Assembly (NCBI GenBank): GCA_002314675.1
Contig: DCGZ01000064.1
Span: forward strand, 1,975-10,338
Origin: Fibrobacter sp. UBA1765
Lineage (GTDB): Bacteria; Fibrobacterota; Fibrobacteria; Fibrobacterales; Fibrobacteraceae
Direction of reading: 5' to 3'
Length of the DNA stretch: 8,364 bases
A model generated the notes under the pieces. It was not told the origin of the DNA. It saw only the letters and a program-made list of their open reading frames with translations, and searched no databases. Made by a program: the position numbers and the translations under genes. Shown here in pieces: positions 1-6,515 of this stretch (positions within the stretch are counted from its first letter, which is position 1; every line of letters starts with the position of its first letter).

Positions 1-1115
1 ACGCATTGAAGCGTGGGCTGAACCCGATTGCAAAAGACCTTGGGATTTATGTATGCGGCGGCCGCGGAAAATTTTCTCGCGAAACTCCTACTGAACTATT
101 GCAGATCGCAGATAAAACCGGTGTTGACGGGGATTACCTAAAGCGCACCAGCAGCCTTTGCGCCAAGGTAGACAACACCGCCGTACAGGATGGGTTCCAG
201 CTTTACCAGCACAATTTTATCGTGACCGATGAAGGCGACTGGGCGGTGGTTCAGCAAGGCATGAATACGGACGCTCGCGCCGCCAGGCGTTACCACTGGT
301 GTTCTGCGAACTTACGCGATTTTGTAGAAGAGCCTCACGCAGGTATCGTTGGAGAAAACCGAGGTCAAATTCTAAACTTGACGCATCAAGACGCGCGCAG
401 TACACGCAGTTCCATTCTGGAACTCACTCATGAAAATCCAGATAGAATGATGCGGGAAATTCACCAGATTGTAAACCCAGGCTCCTCTGTAATCGTTTCG
501 CAGCAACTGGATTTGTTTGGTTCGCCAGAACCTGCAAAAAGCGTTTCCAGCAGTTTGCCGCAATGGCCACAAGGCATAATTATCGGGCCCGACGGCACGC
601 CAATTCGCGCGGGAATGCGAGACCCCATCATCGCAAATTCCAACCGCGACTGCGTTATGCCTAGCCGTCATGAAGTTCGCGCCGAAGATGTAGACTTAAA
701 ACGCCTTGGAGCCGTTCTTGCAACAGCCTATGAATCAGATTCCAAGGATTTTGAAAGCCTCTTGCTTACGCCAGGGCTTGGGCCACGCACTTTACAGTCC
801 CTGACGCTGGTCAGCGAAGTTATCAACGGGACACCGTCACGATTCAGGGACCCAGCCCGTTATTCCTTTGCCCACGGCGGTAAAGACGGCCACCCGTTCC
901 CTGTTCCTTGCAAAGTTTACGATGAATCCATTCGCGTTTTGAAAGGAGCCATCGAGCATGCAAAAATCGGTGACCGCGAAAAGATGGATTGCCTAAACCG
1001 CCTTCACGCAACGCAACTTGCCGTAGAGAAAAACTGTGAACCTCTCGCCGATTTCGACAAGACTATCGCATACGAAAAATCCCACTCCAAGGAGTGGGAC
1101 GGAAGAACAGTTTAG
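1..1115 (+). CDS. DUF763 family protein, 5' end outside window
   Basis: This is the C-terminal ~370 residues of a DUF763 (PF05559) protein, a family of unknown function found in archaea and bacteria. Visible family features are the GIYVCGGRGKFSRETP stretch (about bases 48-95), the NTAVQDGFQLYQHNF region, the LNLTHQDAR motif, and near the end PGLGPRTLQS (771-800), which resembles a helix-hairpin-helix turn, followed by RDPARYSFAHGGKDGHPFPVP. The HhH-like turn would be compatible with nucleic-acid contact, but that is inference. The frame is open to the left edge (Ala codon at 3-5), and the usual N-terminal part of the family, roughly the first 80 residues from memory, is absent. The TTG at 6 is therefore not the real start and the gene is cut by the window. 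The last ~12 codons (about 1078-1115) form a perfect hairpin that acts as terminator for the opposing gene, so the C-terminal tail (KSHSKEWDGRTV) may be a late extension of the protein. The stop TAG overlaps the stop of the convergent FISUMP gene. Confidence 0.85.
   Translation, partial: ALKRGLNPIAKDLGIYVCGGRGKFSRETPTELLQIADKTGVDGDYLKRTSSLCAKVDNTAVQDGFQLYQHNFIVTDEGDWAVVQQGMNTDARAARRYHWCSANLRDFVEEPHAGIVGENRGQILNLTHQDARSTRSSILELTHENPDRMMREIHQIVNPGSSVIVSQQLDLFGSPEPAKSVSSSLPQWPQGIIIGPDGTPIRAGMRDPIIANSNRDCVMPSRHEVRAEDVDLKRLGAVLATAYESDSKDFESLLLTPGLGPRTLQSLTLVSEVINGTPSRFRDPARYSFAHGGKDGHPFPVPCKVYDESIRVLKGAIEHAKIGDREKMDCLNRLHATQLAVEKNCEPLADFDKTIAYEKSHSKEWDGRTV
1075..1099 (-). terminator. Intrinsic terminator of the FISUMP gene, embedded in the DUF763 coding end
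   Basis: Bases 1080-1088 and 1091-1099 form a perfect 9-bp inverted repeat (TCCCACTCC / GGAGTGGGA) around AA. Read on the minus strand, the hairpin is followed at once by five T (the A run at 1075-1079), the form of a Rho-independent terminator. On the plus strand no T run follows. It therefore serves the minus-strand gene whose stop is only 13 bases upstream. Confidence 0.8.
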
Positions 1116-1735
1116 TCCGAGTCCTTCACGCATCTAACAGACAACCAAAAATCCTTGTTGTACGGGTACACAGAAACATCGTTCCTGCCAGCCATCATGT
1201 GAATGCCGATCGCCTTTTTACTCGGTGCGGCGTTCTCGCCTTGTGCGGCATTCGACGAACTTGCGTCATCTTCCGTAGCGCTCCACAAGTACGCATACAA
1301 CGTCTGGCGATCGAAGCGCCCGCGGTAATCACGGAAACCCGACGGCGTTCCGTTAAAACCATATTCATCAGTACCATTGCCGTAATGGCTCCAGCCTTCC
1401 GCAGATTTCAGCTTGACGGCGGCAGAGTCGCGACCACCCACAAAGTCTACAAGCTGCTTGAATTCTGCAGCTGTGGGCAAGTGCCAACCTGCAGGGCATA
1501 CATTCTTCGCTACATCCCAAGTATAAAAACGACCATACTTACGGCAATCATAACCAAAGCGTGTGTAGCAAAAACTCTCTTCGCTGGCGTAACTTAGGTT
1601 TTCAGCCATCCAGACCTGCGAGCCAATTTTTACCGTTTTGTATTCCTGGCCATCACGAGAATCTTTTAAAACAGAAGACTCTTCAGCAAAAGAAAACGCC
1701 GTTAAAAGCATAATCAAGACAACAAAAAATTTCAT
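1112..1735 (-). CDS. Secreted FISUMP-domain protein (Fibrobacter succinogenes major paralogous domain)
   Basis: A 207-residue protein with an N-terminal signal peptide (residues 1-17, MKFFVVLIMLLTAFSFA, probable cleavage before EES). No lipobox cysteine is visible, so it is expected to be exported rather than lipid-anchored. The rest is one FISUMP (TIGR02145) domain. The opening DSRDGQEYKTVKIGSQVWMAENL is at 25-47, the CPAGWHLPT core at 80-88, GFRD at 133-136, YLWSATE at 149-155 and the closing LSVRCVKD at 198-205. Cysteines at 56, 64, 80 and 202 could form disulfides in the periplasm or outside the cell. The family is strongly expanded in Fibrobacter and its molecular role is not established; I infer only a surface or secreted location. 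The start ATG is chosen because the signal peptide begins there; no strong Shine-Dalgarno sequence precedes it. The gene is separated from upstream glmM by a terminator, so it should have its own promoter in the short 1736-1790 gap. I could not identify a convincing one. Confidence 0.93.
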   Translation of the reverse strand: MKFFVVLIMLLTAFSFAEESSVLKDSRDGQEYKTVKIGSQVWMAENLSYASEESFCYTRFGYDCRKYGRFYTWDVAKNVCPAGWHLPTAAEFKQLVDFVGGRDSAAVKLKSAEGWSHYGNGTDEYGFNGTPSGFRDYRGRFDRQTLYAYLWSATEDDASSSNAAQGENAAPSKKAIGIHMMAGRNDVSVYPYNKDFWLSVRCVKDSD

Positions 1736-1790
1736 TCGTTTTTACCATCGGCAGAACTTGCAATTTCAAAATGTTTTTTCATAAAACCTT

Positions 1791-1816
1791 AAAAAAATAG
1801 CCCCTAAAAAAGGGGC
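1791..1816 (-). terminator. Intrinsic terminator of glmM
   Basis: GCCCC (1800-1804) and GGGGC (1812-1816) form a 5-bp G/C stem with a 7-base loop. On the minus strand it is followed by TA and seven T (A run 1791-1797). It lies 23 bases beyond the glmM stop and before the FISUMP start. A second overlapping short inverted repeat (CCTAA / TTAGG, 1816-1827) could compete with the stem. Confidence 0.8.
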
Positions 1817-1838
1817 CTAATTTTAGGGCTGATTCTTT

Positions 1839-3179
1839 CTAGATCAGCTTTTCAACGCGGGCGCAAAGGCTTTCAGCTTCTTCTGCCGTCGGAGCTTCTG
1901 CAATCACGCGAATCACAGGTTCCGTGTTGCTTGCGCGAACATGCACCCAGGATTTGCCCTTACCGAGCCACAGGCCATCACGGGTATCTTCGCTCCAGCC
2001 CTCGAATTCTTTTTTAACGAGCGGAAGAATTTCTGTAACCTTCTTGTCTCCAAGTTCGAACTTTTTCTTTGGCATGGCGTAGCTCGGATTTTCCTTTACG
2101 AACTTTTCCGGGCCACCGTCGTGGTGAGCCATCCAGCTAAGCACAAGTGCAGCAGCCACAAGGGAATCGCGACCATAGTGGAGTGCCGGCAAGATCACGC
2201 CGCCGTTACCTTCGCCACCGATAACGCACTGCTTTTCGATCATCTGCAAGCTAACGTTGATTTCGCCAACCTTAGCACGGCTGAATTCGCAACCGTACTT
2301 TTCGGCAACATCCTCATTCATGCGGCTTGTAGAAAGGTTCACGCAAACAGGGCCCTTCTTTTGGCTCAACACTTCTTCAGTTGCGATTGCCAAGGTGTAT
2401 TCTTCGCCGATGCTTTCGCCTTCGCCACTTACAAGGGCGCAACGGTCTGCATCCGGGTCAACGGCAAAGCCGACAGCGCAACCGTTTGCCTTTACGGCAT
2501 TACGCAAGTCACCGAGGTTTTCAGGAATCGGTTCAGCGCCACGCGGGAACGTTCCATCCGGTTCGCAATGCACGCGAACCACTTCGCAACCGAGCTGTTC
2601 AAGCAGGCGTGGCACAATGTAAGAGCCTGCGCCATTTACTGCGTCAACAGCGACCTTGAACTTTTTCGCCTTGATAGCTTCTACGTCTACAAACGGAATC
2701 TTCAAGGTGCCATCAACATGCACGCCGTCTGCATCCTTCAAGAATTCATACTTGCCCATGCCGCGGTAATCAGGATAACTGAACTCGTTTGCGTCGGCAA
2801 GTTCAAAAAGCTTCTTTACGTCTTCTGGACCAAGGAAAAGTCCCTTGTTGTTGAGGAACTTGAGAGCGTTCCATTCGAGCGGATTGTGGCTTGCGGTAAT
2901 AATGATGCCGGCATCGCACTTGAGTTCTGTAGTAAGAATTTCTACGGAAGGGGTAGTACTAAGGCCGACCTCGACAACGTCGACACCGCAAAGGCGGCAA
3001 AGGCCAGCGACAAAAGAGGAAATCGCATCGCCAGTCGGGCGGCTATCGCGACCGATAACAACTTTTTTTGCCTTTGTAATTTCAAGGAATGCACGAACGT
3101 GTGCAGCAAGTACAGGAGGCGTAAGGGTGTCGCCAACGATACCACGAATGCCAGAAACAGAACGCATCAACTTAGACAT
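1839..3179 (-). CDS. glmM: Phosphoglucosamine mutase (alpha-D-phosphohexomutase family)
   Basis: Interconverts glucosamine-6-phosphate and glucosamine-1-phosphate in the cytoplasm, supplying UDP-GlcNAc for peptidoglycan and lipopolysaccharide. The protein is 446 residues, the normal GlmM length. Four signatures are visible in order: the N-terminal SGIRGIVG (9-16); the catalytic phosphoserine loop TASHNP with Ser97; the metal-binding loop DPDADR with Asp241, Asp243 and Asp245; and the sugar-binding loop GGEGNGG (321-327). The phosphate-binding loop RASNTEP (415-421) closes domain 4. The DPDADR and GEGNGG variants, together with GEEYTLA and LHYGRDSLV, resemble the GlmM form I know from Bacteroidetes and archaea more than the E. 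coli form (DGDGDR, GGEQSGH). A phosphomannomutase/phosphoglucomutase activity cannot be excluded from sequence alone. The frame is open up to 3254, but the ATG at 3179 is chosen because GGAG precedes it at good spacing and the family N-terminus begins there. The gene is monocistronic: a terminator follows, and the upstream gene diverges. Confidence 0.93.
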   Translation of the reverse strand: MSKLMRSVSGIRGIVGDTLTPPVLAAHVRAFLEITKAKKVVIGRDSRPTGDAISSFVAGLCRLCGVDVVEVGLSTTPSVEILTTELKCDAGIIITASHNPLEWNALKFLNNKGLFLGPEDVKKLFELADANEFSYPDYRGMGKYEFLKDADGVHVDGTLKIPFVDVEAIKAKKFKVAVDAVNGAGSYIVPRLLEQLGCEVVRVHCEPDGTFPRGAEPIPENLGDLRNAVKANGCAVGFAVDPDADRCALVSGEGESIGEEYTLAIATEEVLSQKKGPVCVNLSTSRMNEDVAEKYGCEFSRAKVGEINVSLQMIEKQCVIGGEGNGGVILPALHYGRDSLVAAALVLSWMAHHDGGPEKFVKENPSYAMPKKKFELGDKKVTEILPLVKKEFEGWSEDTRDGLWLGKGKSWVHVRASNTEPVIRVIAEAPTAEEAESLCARVEKLI

Positions 3180-3184
3180 AAAAT

Positions 3185-3188
3185 CTCC
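3185..3188 (-). promoter_or_regulatory. Ribosome binding site of glmM
   Basis: GGAG on the minus strand, 5 bases before the ATG at 3179. It is one of the few clear Shine-Dalgarno sites in this window, and it decides the start over the upstream in-frame ATGs at 3254, 3218 and 3197. Confidence 0.75.
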
Positions 3189-3227
3189 ATTTTGCATGCA
3201 GCCAAAATCATGGTGCATAAATACAGG

Positions 3228-3255
3228 TTTAAAGTAGTAAAAAAGACATTGCAAC
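3228..3255 (-). promoter_or_regulatory. Possible glmM promoter
   Basis: On the minus strand TTGCAA (3250-3255) and TTTAAA (3228-3233) are separated by 16 bases, each matching 4 of 6 bases of the sigma-70 -35 and -10 consensus. Transcription would start around 3220, giving a leader of about 40 bases that contains the GGAG site. Both hexamers are self-complementary and the region is A/T rich, so this is a weak call. No better candidate was seen for the divergent AAA+ gene in the same 151-base gap. Confidence 0.3.
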
Positions 3256-3330
3256 TATTTTAAATGAACTACATTTACATTCGTATAACTCATCTTTTTA
3301 TTCCTGTAATAACCGTAACCCTATTTTAAA

Positions 3331-5013
3331 ATGAGACCAAGACAAGTAAAAAACTCAGCTTTTGTTGGCATATGGTGTGTCCTATTTTTGCTATTGCATT
3401 TACGATTGCACATAAGCACACCAGTTTCCATTATTCTTTCCGGAATTATAAGTTCCGCCTTGCCTTGCACACTCTACTACCTGCACCACAAAAAAGATAA
3501 AGACGGAATCATGTCAAAAGATGATCCGATGTCGCCTGCAGAAATGGCCTTTGAGCGTTACAATTACTCCATAAAGCATTTAAACGACCTTATAAACGAA
3601 TACTCCTCTACTCTTAAAATTCGCGAATATTTCTCCAATCTCGGAAACACTCGCGAACAAATACAAAACCACCTGCGAATTCTCGTTTGCCACGATTTGT
3701 TAAATGTATCTGCGGCACTTGGGCATCCTTACAATAGCATGGAGTGTTTTGAAGCTGTGGGCATCTGGCACTTCTTGCTTACCTCGAAAATTGACGGCGT
3801 TACAAGAGAAGATGTGGTAAACCCGACATCAAAAGCAAAACGCATGTTCGAAGACGATGTGGAAAAGGCAATAAAATTAAACGAGCCAGACTTAATCGCA
3901 TTCGGAACGCACTTGCAAAAAATTGATGTCAACATGCGCAAAAACTACATGTTGCACCTGTACGAATACGCAAGCGTTCTTGCAAACATCGACAAAAAAT
4001 TAACGCCCGAAGAAATCAGTTTCTTGAACTCCTTCAAGCTGCTGCAGGTTTCCTCAAAAATTGACAACATGCCTCAAAGCATTTTGCATAAAGAGAGTTC
4101 AACAAAGAAACCTGAAATTGATTCAAGAAAACCAGAAGTGCAAAAGCCATTCCGCGGATCCGGGCCAAAGCACGGCAACATGCAAAATGCAAAGGCAACA
4201 ACGGCAAGCTCTCCGCAAACTCAAAGCGAAGGCTCCCAAAAGCAATTGGAATCGCTCATTGGCCTTGCAAATGTCAAGAACGAAATCAAGTCGGTAAAGA
4301 ATCTTATTTCGGTTCAGCAGGCACGCGTAGCAAAGGGCCTGCAGAGCGTACCCGTAAGCTACCACTATGTTTTCACAGGCAACCCCGGTACTGGTAAAAC
4401 AACGGTCGCAAGAATTTTGGCAGACATCTACAAGGAGCTTGGCGTACTTGAAAAAGGGCATCTCGTAGAATGCGATCGCGCAGGGCTTGTCGCAGGTTAC
4501 GTCGGCCAAACTGCAATACAGACAAACAAGAAGATTGACGAAGCCCTAGACGGCGTGTTATTCATTGATGAAGCTTACGCTCTTGCAAGCGATGACTTCG
4601 GCAAGGAGGCGATCAACACGTTGCTAAAGCGCATGGAAGATGACCGCAAGCGCCTTGTCGTAATCCTTGCAGGTTACACAAACGAAATGCAAAAGTTCAT
4701 GGAAACAAACCCGGGCCTTCAATCTCGATTCAACCACTACATCGACTTCCCCGATTATTCAGCATCCGAACTTCTAGACATCTTTGCACGGCTTGCGGCA
4801 AAACAGGATTACACAATTTCAGAAGAATTGAAGACAAAGCTTTCAAGCCATTTGCAAACACTCTTGCAGTCAAAAAACGAAAACTTCGGCAACGCCCGCT
4901 ATGTACGCAACCTGTTTGAAAAATCAATTATAAAACAGGCCAACCGACTGGCAACAAAAAACTTGAGCGAAGAAAACCTGACCTTGCTTACAACCGACGA
5001 TCTTGCTATCTAG
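3331..5013 (+). CDS. Membrane-anchored AAA+ ATPase, CbbX/SpoVK type, with helical N-terminal domain
   Basis: A 560-residue protein. Residues 10-28 and 31-51 are two hydrophobic segments forming a membrane hairpin, followed by a basic stretch (HHKKDK). Residues about 68-240 are helical; the part near 205-238 (MLHLYEYASVLANIDKKLTP, then EEISFLNSF) resembles a TerB-like fold, which is tentative. A low-complexity Ser/Lys/Gln linker covers 245-303. The AAA+ module starts at LIGLANVKNEIK (309-320), with Walker A GNPGTGKT (350-357), a pore-loop region RAGLVAGYVGQT (383-394), Walker B VLFIDEA (409-415), an arginine-finger-like NPGLQSRF (460-467) and a sensor-2 region GNARYVRNLFE (520-530). This arrangement is that of the CbbX/SpoVK/EccA ATPases, which act as hexameric remodelling machines. 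The substrate here is unknown. The first ATG is used because the membrane segments start there; a later ATG at 3511 would remove them. No clear Shine-Dalgarno is present at either. The gene overlaps the convergent hydrolase gene by 8 bases. Confidence 0.88.
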   Translation: MRPRQVKNSAFVGIWCVLFLLLHLRLHISTPVSIILSGIISSALPCTLYYLHHKKDKDGIMSKDDPMSPAEMAFERYNYSIKHLNDLINEYSSTLKIREYFSNLGNTREQIQNHLRILVCHDLLNVSAALGHPYNSMECFEAVGIWHFLLTSKIDGVTREDVVNPTSKAKRMFEDDVEKAIKLNEPDLIAFGTHLQKIDVNMRKNYMLHLYEYASVLANIDKKLTPEEISFLNSFKLLQVSSKIDNMPQSILHKESSTKKPEIDSRKPEVQKPFRGSGPKHGNMQNAKATTASSPQTQSEGSQKQLESLIGLANVKNEIKSVKNLISVQQARVAKGLQSVPVSYHYVFTGNPGTGKTTVARILADIYKELGVLEKGHLVECDRAGLVAGYVGQTAIQTNKKIDEALDGVLFIDEAYALASDDFGKEAINTLLKRMEDDRKRLVVILAGYTNEMQKFMETNPGLQSRFNHYIDFPDYSASELLDIFARLAAKQDYTISEELKTKLSSHLQTLLQSKNENFGNARYVRNLFEKSIIKQANRLATKNLSEENLTLLTTDDLAI

Positions 5014-6031
5014 ATTCAAGAACCTGGTTCAAGAAATCAAATGTCGCCTTGTACGCCGCTTCGCGAACCGGCTTCTTAGAAAGATACAAGTCGTGAATGC
5101 CGCCTTCAATAGCTACATCGGTAACACGCTTGCCAAGCCTTGCTCCGTACTTTTCAATATCTTCTACATTCAGCACTGCGTCGCAATTTCGAATATCGTC
5201 AATCCATTCATCCAAACCGCGTACACTACAAGAACTATGCATCACAAGTACCGGCGGAATAATGTCACGACCTTTTTGCAAACGGAACTGAGCAAGGTGA
5301 ATTGCACGCACCCAGCCTAAATCTTGCGTAGGGCTAAGAAAAGATTTTTTCGTAGTATCAAAATCCCATTCACCGCGAGCACCCTTGTAAAGGCTTTCCC
5401 CGTAAAAAGGCTTATTAGAAGTCGGAACGCTAAAATCAGGCTTGCGATCGCCATACTTAGAAAGGAACGGCAACGCAAGCTTTACTAAAAGAGGATGAAA
5501 GTTAAATTCCAAAAACGGGCTGTTCAATACAATCGCAGCAAAGTCCTTTGCATTTTCACGGTCAACCGCATAAAGCGAAACAACAAGGCCACCTGTAGAA
5601 TGCCCAAGCAAAACAACCGGCAAGTTTGTGGTTTCACGAATAATGGAAACTGCCGAATCCATTTCGGCATAGTATTCTGGAACATTGCGAAGCTTACCAC
5701 GCTGCTCCCCAGGGATTATGGCACGGCCATTTGCATGCAAGTCCAGGGCAAAAAATTCATAGCCCGCAGAATCTGCACGGGCGGCAAGTTCACGCTGAAA
5801 AAAGTAGTCGTTAAAACCGTGAATATATAGAATCGCAGCCTTGCGCGGGGCTTCGCCCGGCTTGCGATGCACAAGAACCGCATTATACGATTTTTCGGTA
5901 GCTGTTACAGGAGTTTTTATCGAACATGTTTCAAAAGGTTCGCCAAGTTCCGTATCTACAACAAAAACCGGGGCCGCATAAGCAAACGACGCAACAAGAC
6001 ACAACAAAAAAGCTTTCCACACAGCGCTCAT
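5006..6031 (-). CDS. Secreted alpha/beta hydrolase (serine hydrolase / lysophospholipase-like)
   Basis: A 341-residue protein with an N-terminal signal peptide (residues 1-19 or 20, ending AYA-A), so it probably acts in the periplasm or outside. The mature part is an alpha/beta hydrolase of the Hydrolase_4 (serine aminopeptidase S33 / monoglyceride lipase-like) group. An oxyanion-side HGFNDY lies at 71-76, the nucleophile elbow GHSTGG at 143-148 with Ser145, a likely catalytic Asp at 284 (CDAVLNVEDI) and the His at 313 (GGIHDLYLS). The full triad is present, so the enzyme should be active. The substrate is not readable: an ester or lipid is most likely, and a proline peptidase is less so. The ATG at 6031 is chosen because the signal sequence begins there; Shine-Dalgarno complementarity is poor. 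The stop lies inside the last codons of the convergent AAA+ gene, and no terminator hairpin is visible at this junction. Upstream it is insulated from the tRNA by three terminators. Confidence 0.88.
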   Translation of the reverse strand: MSAVWKAFLLCLVASFAYAAPVFVVDTELGEPFETCSIKTPVTATEKSYNAVLVHRKPGEAPRKAAILYIHGFNDYFFQRELAARADSAGYEFFALDLHANGRAIIPGEQRGKLRNVPEYYAEMDSAVSIIRETTNLPVVLLGHSTGGLVVSLYAVDRENAKDFAAIVLNSPFLEFNFHPLLVKLALPFLSKYGDRKPDFSVPTSNKPFYGESLYKGARGEWDFDTTKKSFLSPTQDLGWVRAIHLAQFRLQKGRDIIPPVLVMHSSCSVRGLDEWIDDIRNCDAVLNVEDIEKYGARLGKRVTDVAIEGGIHDLYLSKKPVREAAYKATFDFLNQVLESR

Positions 6032-6145
6032 GCTTCAACTATAGCAAAGTTCTAGAATAAAGAGAACTCACAAATCAAATTACATGCTCTAATATAGAAT
6101 GAAAATTCAATTTTCTATTAATCAAGGGAGCTTCGACAAACACCA

Positions 6146-6257
6146 TAGTACTAATCGGAAATTTTAGGGCATTTTAGTACTACGCAATGCTTTAAAGAAA
6201 GCGTATTTCGCATGGATTGATAGTACCAAACTGGGAGTTTTAACTGCTTTAGTACCA
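6146..6257. repeat. Two two-box TAGTAC repeat modules
   Basis: The octamer TAGTAC(T/C)A occurs four times, at 6146-6153, 6175-6182, 6221-6228 and 6250-6257. Start-to-start distances are 29, 46 and 29, so the boxes form two modules with identical internal spacing. On the minus strand each module reads GTACTAAA, 21 intervening bases, then T(A/G)GTACTAT. The 29-base units share about 16 of 29 positions, mostly in the boxes and a central AAA. Two boxes are perfect palindromes (TAGTACTA). The gap between modules contains an imperfect hairpin (GCTTT / AAAGC, 6189-6202). The block lies 115-226 bases upstream of the hydrolase start. It could be a regulator-binding array or a copy of a dispersed intergenic repeat; the sequence does not decide. 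Confidence 0.6.
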
Positions 6258-6278
6258 CGGCGCAATAAAAAAATCAAA

Positions 6279-6310
6279 AAAAAATGACCCGCCTTCGCGA
6301 GTCATTTTTT
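6279..6310 (-). terminator. Terminator hairpin C (near-copy of the tRNA-Glu terminator)
   Basis: The minus strand forms a stem of AAAAAATGAC, a U-G wobble and CGC closed by a GAAG loop, with the run continuing into eight T and then TTTTTTT after GA. On the plus strand the wobble becomes a C-A mismatch, so the hairpin is better formed in minus-strand RNA. It is almost identical over about 38 bases to the terminator directly behind tRNA-Glu (6483-6514), differing in one loop base. No gene of its own is visible just upstream of it on the minus strand. Confidence 0.8.
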
Positions 6311-6380
6311 ATACCCTGATTGGGTTTCAAAACGTCCCGGCTCCGCCTGGCCATTTTGAACCGCTTCGCTACCCCAATCG
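6311..6380. other. Imperfect inverted-repeat module between terminators (module C)
   Basis: An outer 7-bp stem GATTGGG (6318-6324) / CCCAATC (6373-6379) encloses TTCAAAA (6326-6332) / TTTTGAA (6354-6360). A 12-base one-sided bulge carries GCTTCGC, and there is a G/C-rich apex containing GGCTCCGCC. On the minus strand the end reads GTTTTGAAACCC then GGGTAT leading into terminator C. This echoes the T-arm, acceptor and terminator order of the neighbouring tRNA. No credible open reading frame is present. It may be a decayed tRNA unit or a structured RNA or DNA element; both are inference. Confidence 0.45.
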
Positions 6381-6413
6381 AAAAAGACTCAACCTTTCGG
6401 TTGAGTCTTTTTT
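6381..6413 (-). terminator. Terminator hairpin B (potentially bidirectional)
   Basis: A perfect 14-bp stem, AAAAAGACTCAACC (6381-6394) with GGTTGAGTCTTTTT (6399-6412), surrounds a 4-base loop. On the minus strand the loop is GAAA, a stable GNRA tetraloop, and the stem ends in five T. On the plus strand it ends in six T. It could stop RNA polymerase from either side, but no gene ends next to it on either strand. Confidence 0.85.
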
Positions 6414-6479
6414 ATACCTCTTTTGACGGTTTTAAAACGAGCTCGCTTCGCGCCCTCGTTTTTGAACTGTTTCCGGTAT
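6414..6479. other. Imperfect inverted-repeat module between terminators (module B)
   Basis: ATACC (6414-6418) and GGTAT (6475-6479) close a module whose core is an 8-bp stem, AAAACGAG (6434-6441) / CTCGTTTT (6455-6462). An apical CGC-TTC-GCG mini-hairpin sits within it (6444-6452). A partial outer extension pairs GTTT (6429-6432) with GAAC (6464-6467). The order GGTTT, AAAACG, G/C-rich mini-hairpin, TTTTGAAC is the same as in module C although the sequences have diverged. On the minus strand it runs via GAGGTATAAAAAA into terminator B, as tRNA-Glu runs into terminator A. No coding potential was seen. Confidence 0.45.
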
Positions 6480-6482
6480 AAA

Positions 6483-6514
6483 AAAAAATGACCCGCTTTC
6501 GCGAGTCATTTTTT
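6483..6514 (-). terminator. Terminator of tRNA-Glu (hairpin A)
   Basis: It starts 2 bases after the tRNA 3' end on the minus strand. The stem AAAAAATGAC, a U-G wobble and CGC is closed by a GAAA tetraloop and followed by at least eight T. As in hairpin C, the wobble is a mismatch on the plus strand, showing that the minus strand is the functional one. Confidence 0.88.
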
Positions 6515-6515
6515 A

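Noticed and set aside
1094..1597. A 167-codon open frame on the plus strand opposite the FISUMP gene
   Set aside because: It overlaps both DUF763 and FISUMP, shows no domain, and the minus strand has a signal peptide and FISUMP motifs.
2954..2961. A fifth TAGTACTA inside glmM
   Set aside because: It is an isolated copy inside a conserved coding region without a partner box 29 bases away, so chance is sufficient.
3180..3254. N-terminal extension of GlmM by 25 residues
   Set aside because: The extension (MQCLFYYFKPVF and onward) is unlike the family N-terminus, overlaps the possible promoter, and the ATG at 3179 has a GGAG site at the right distance.
1941..3263. A 440-codon open frame on the plus strand opposite glmM
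   Set aside because: The protein has no recognisable domain and is rich in Cys, His and Phe as expected from antisense of a coding strand. The minus strand encodes a full GlmM with all active-site loops.
6101..6115. A/T hairpin GAAAAT-TCA-ATTTTC as a terminator or operator
   Set aside because: The stem has only A-T pairs apart from one G-C pair, has no strong T run after it, and is not next to a gene end. It is too weak to call.
6146..6257. A short CRISPR array
   Set aside because: The repeated part is only 8 bases, spacing is unequal (29, 46, 29), there is no 25-40 base repeat, and no cas gene is in the window.
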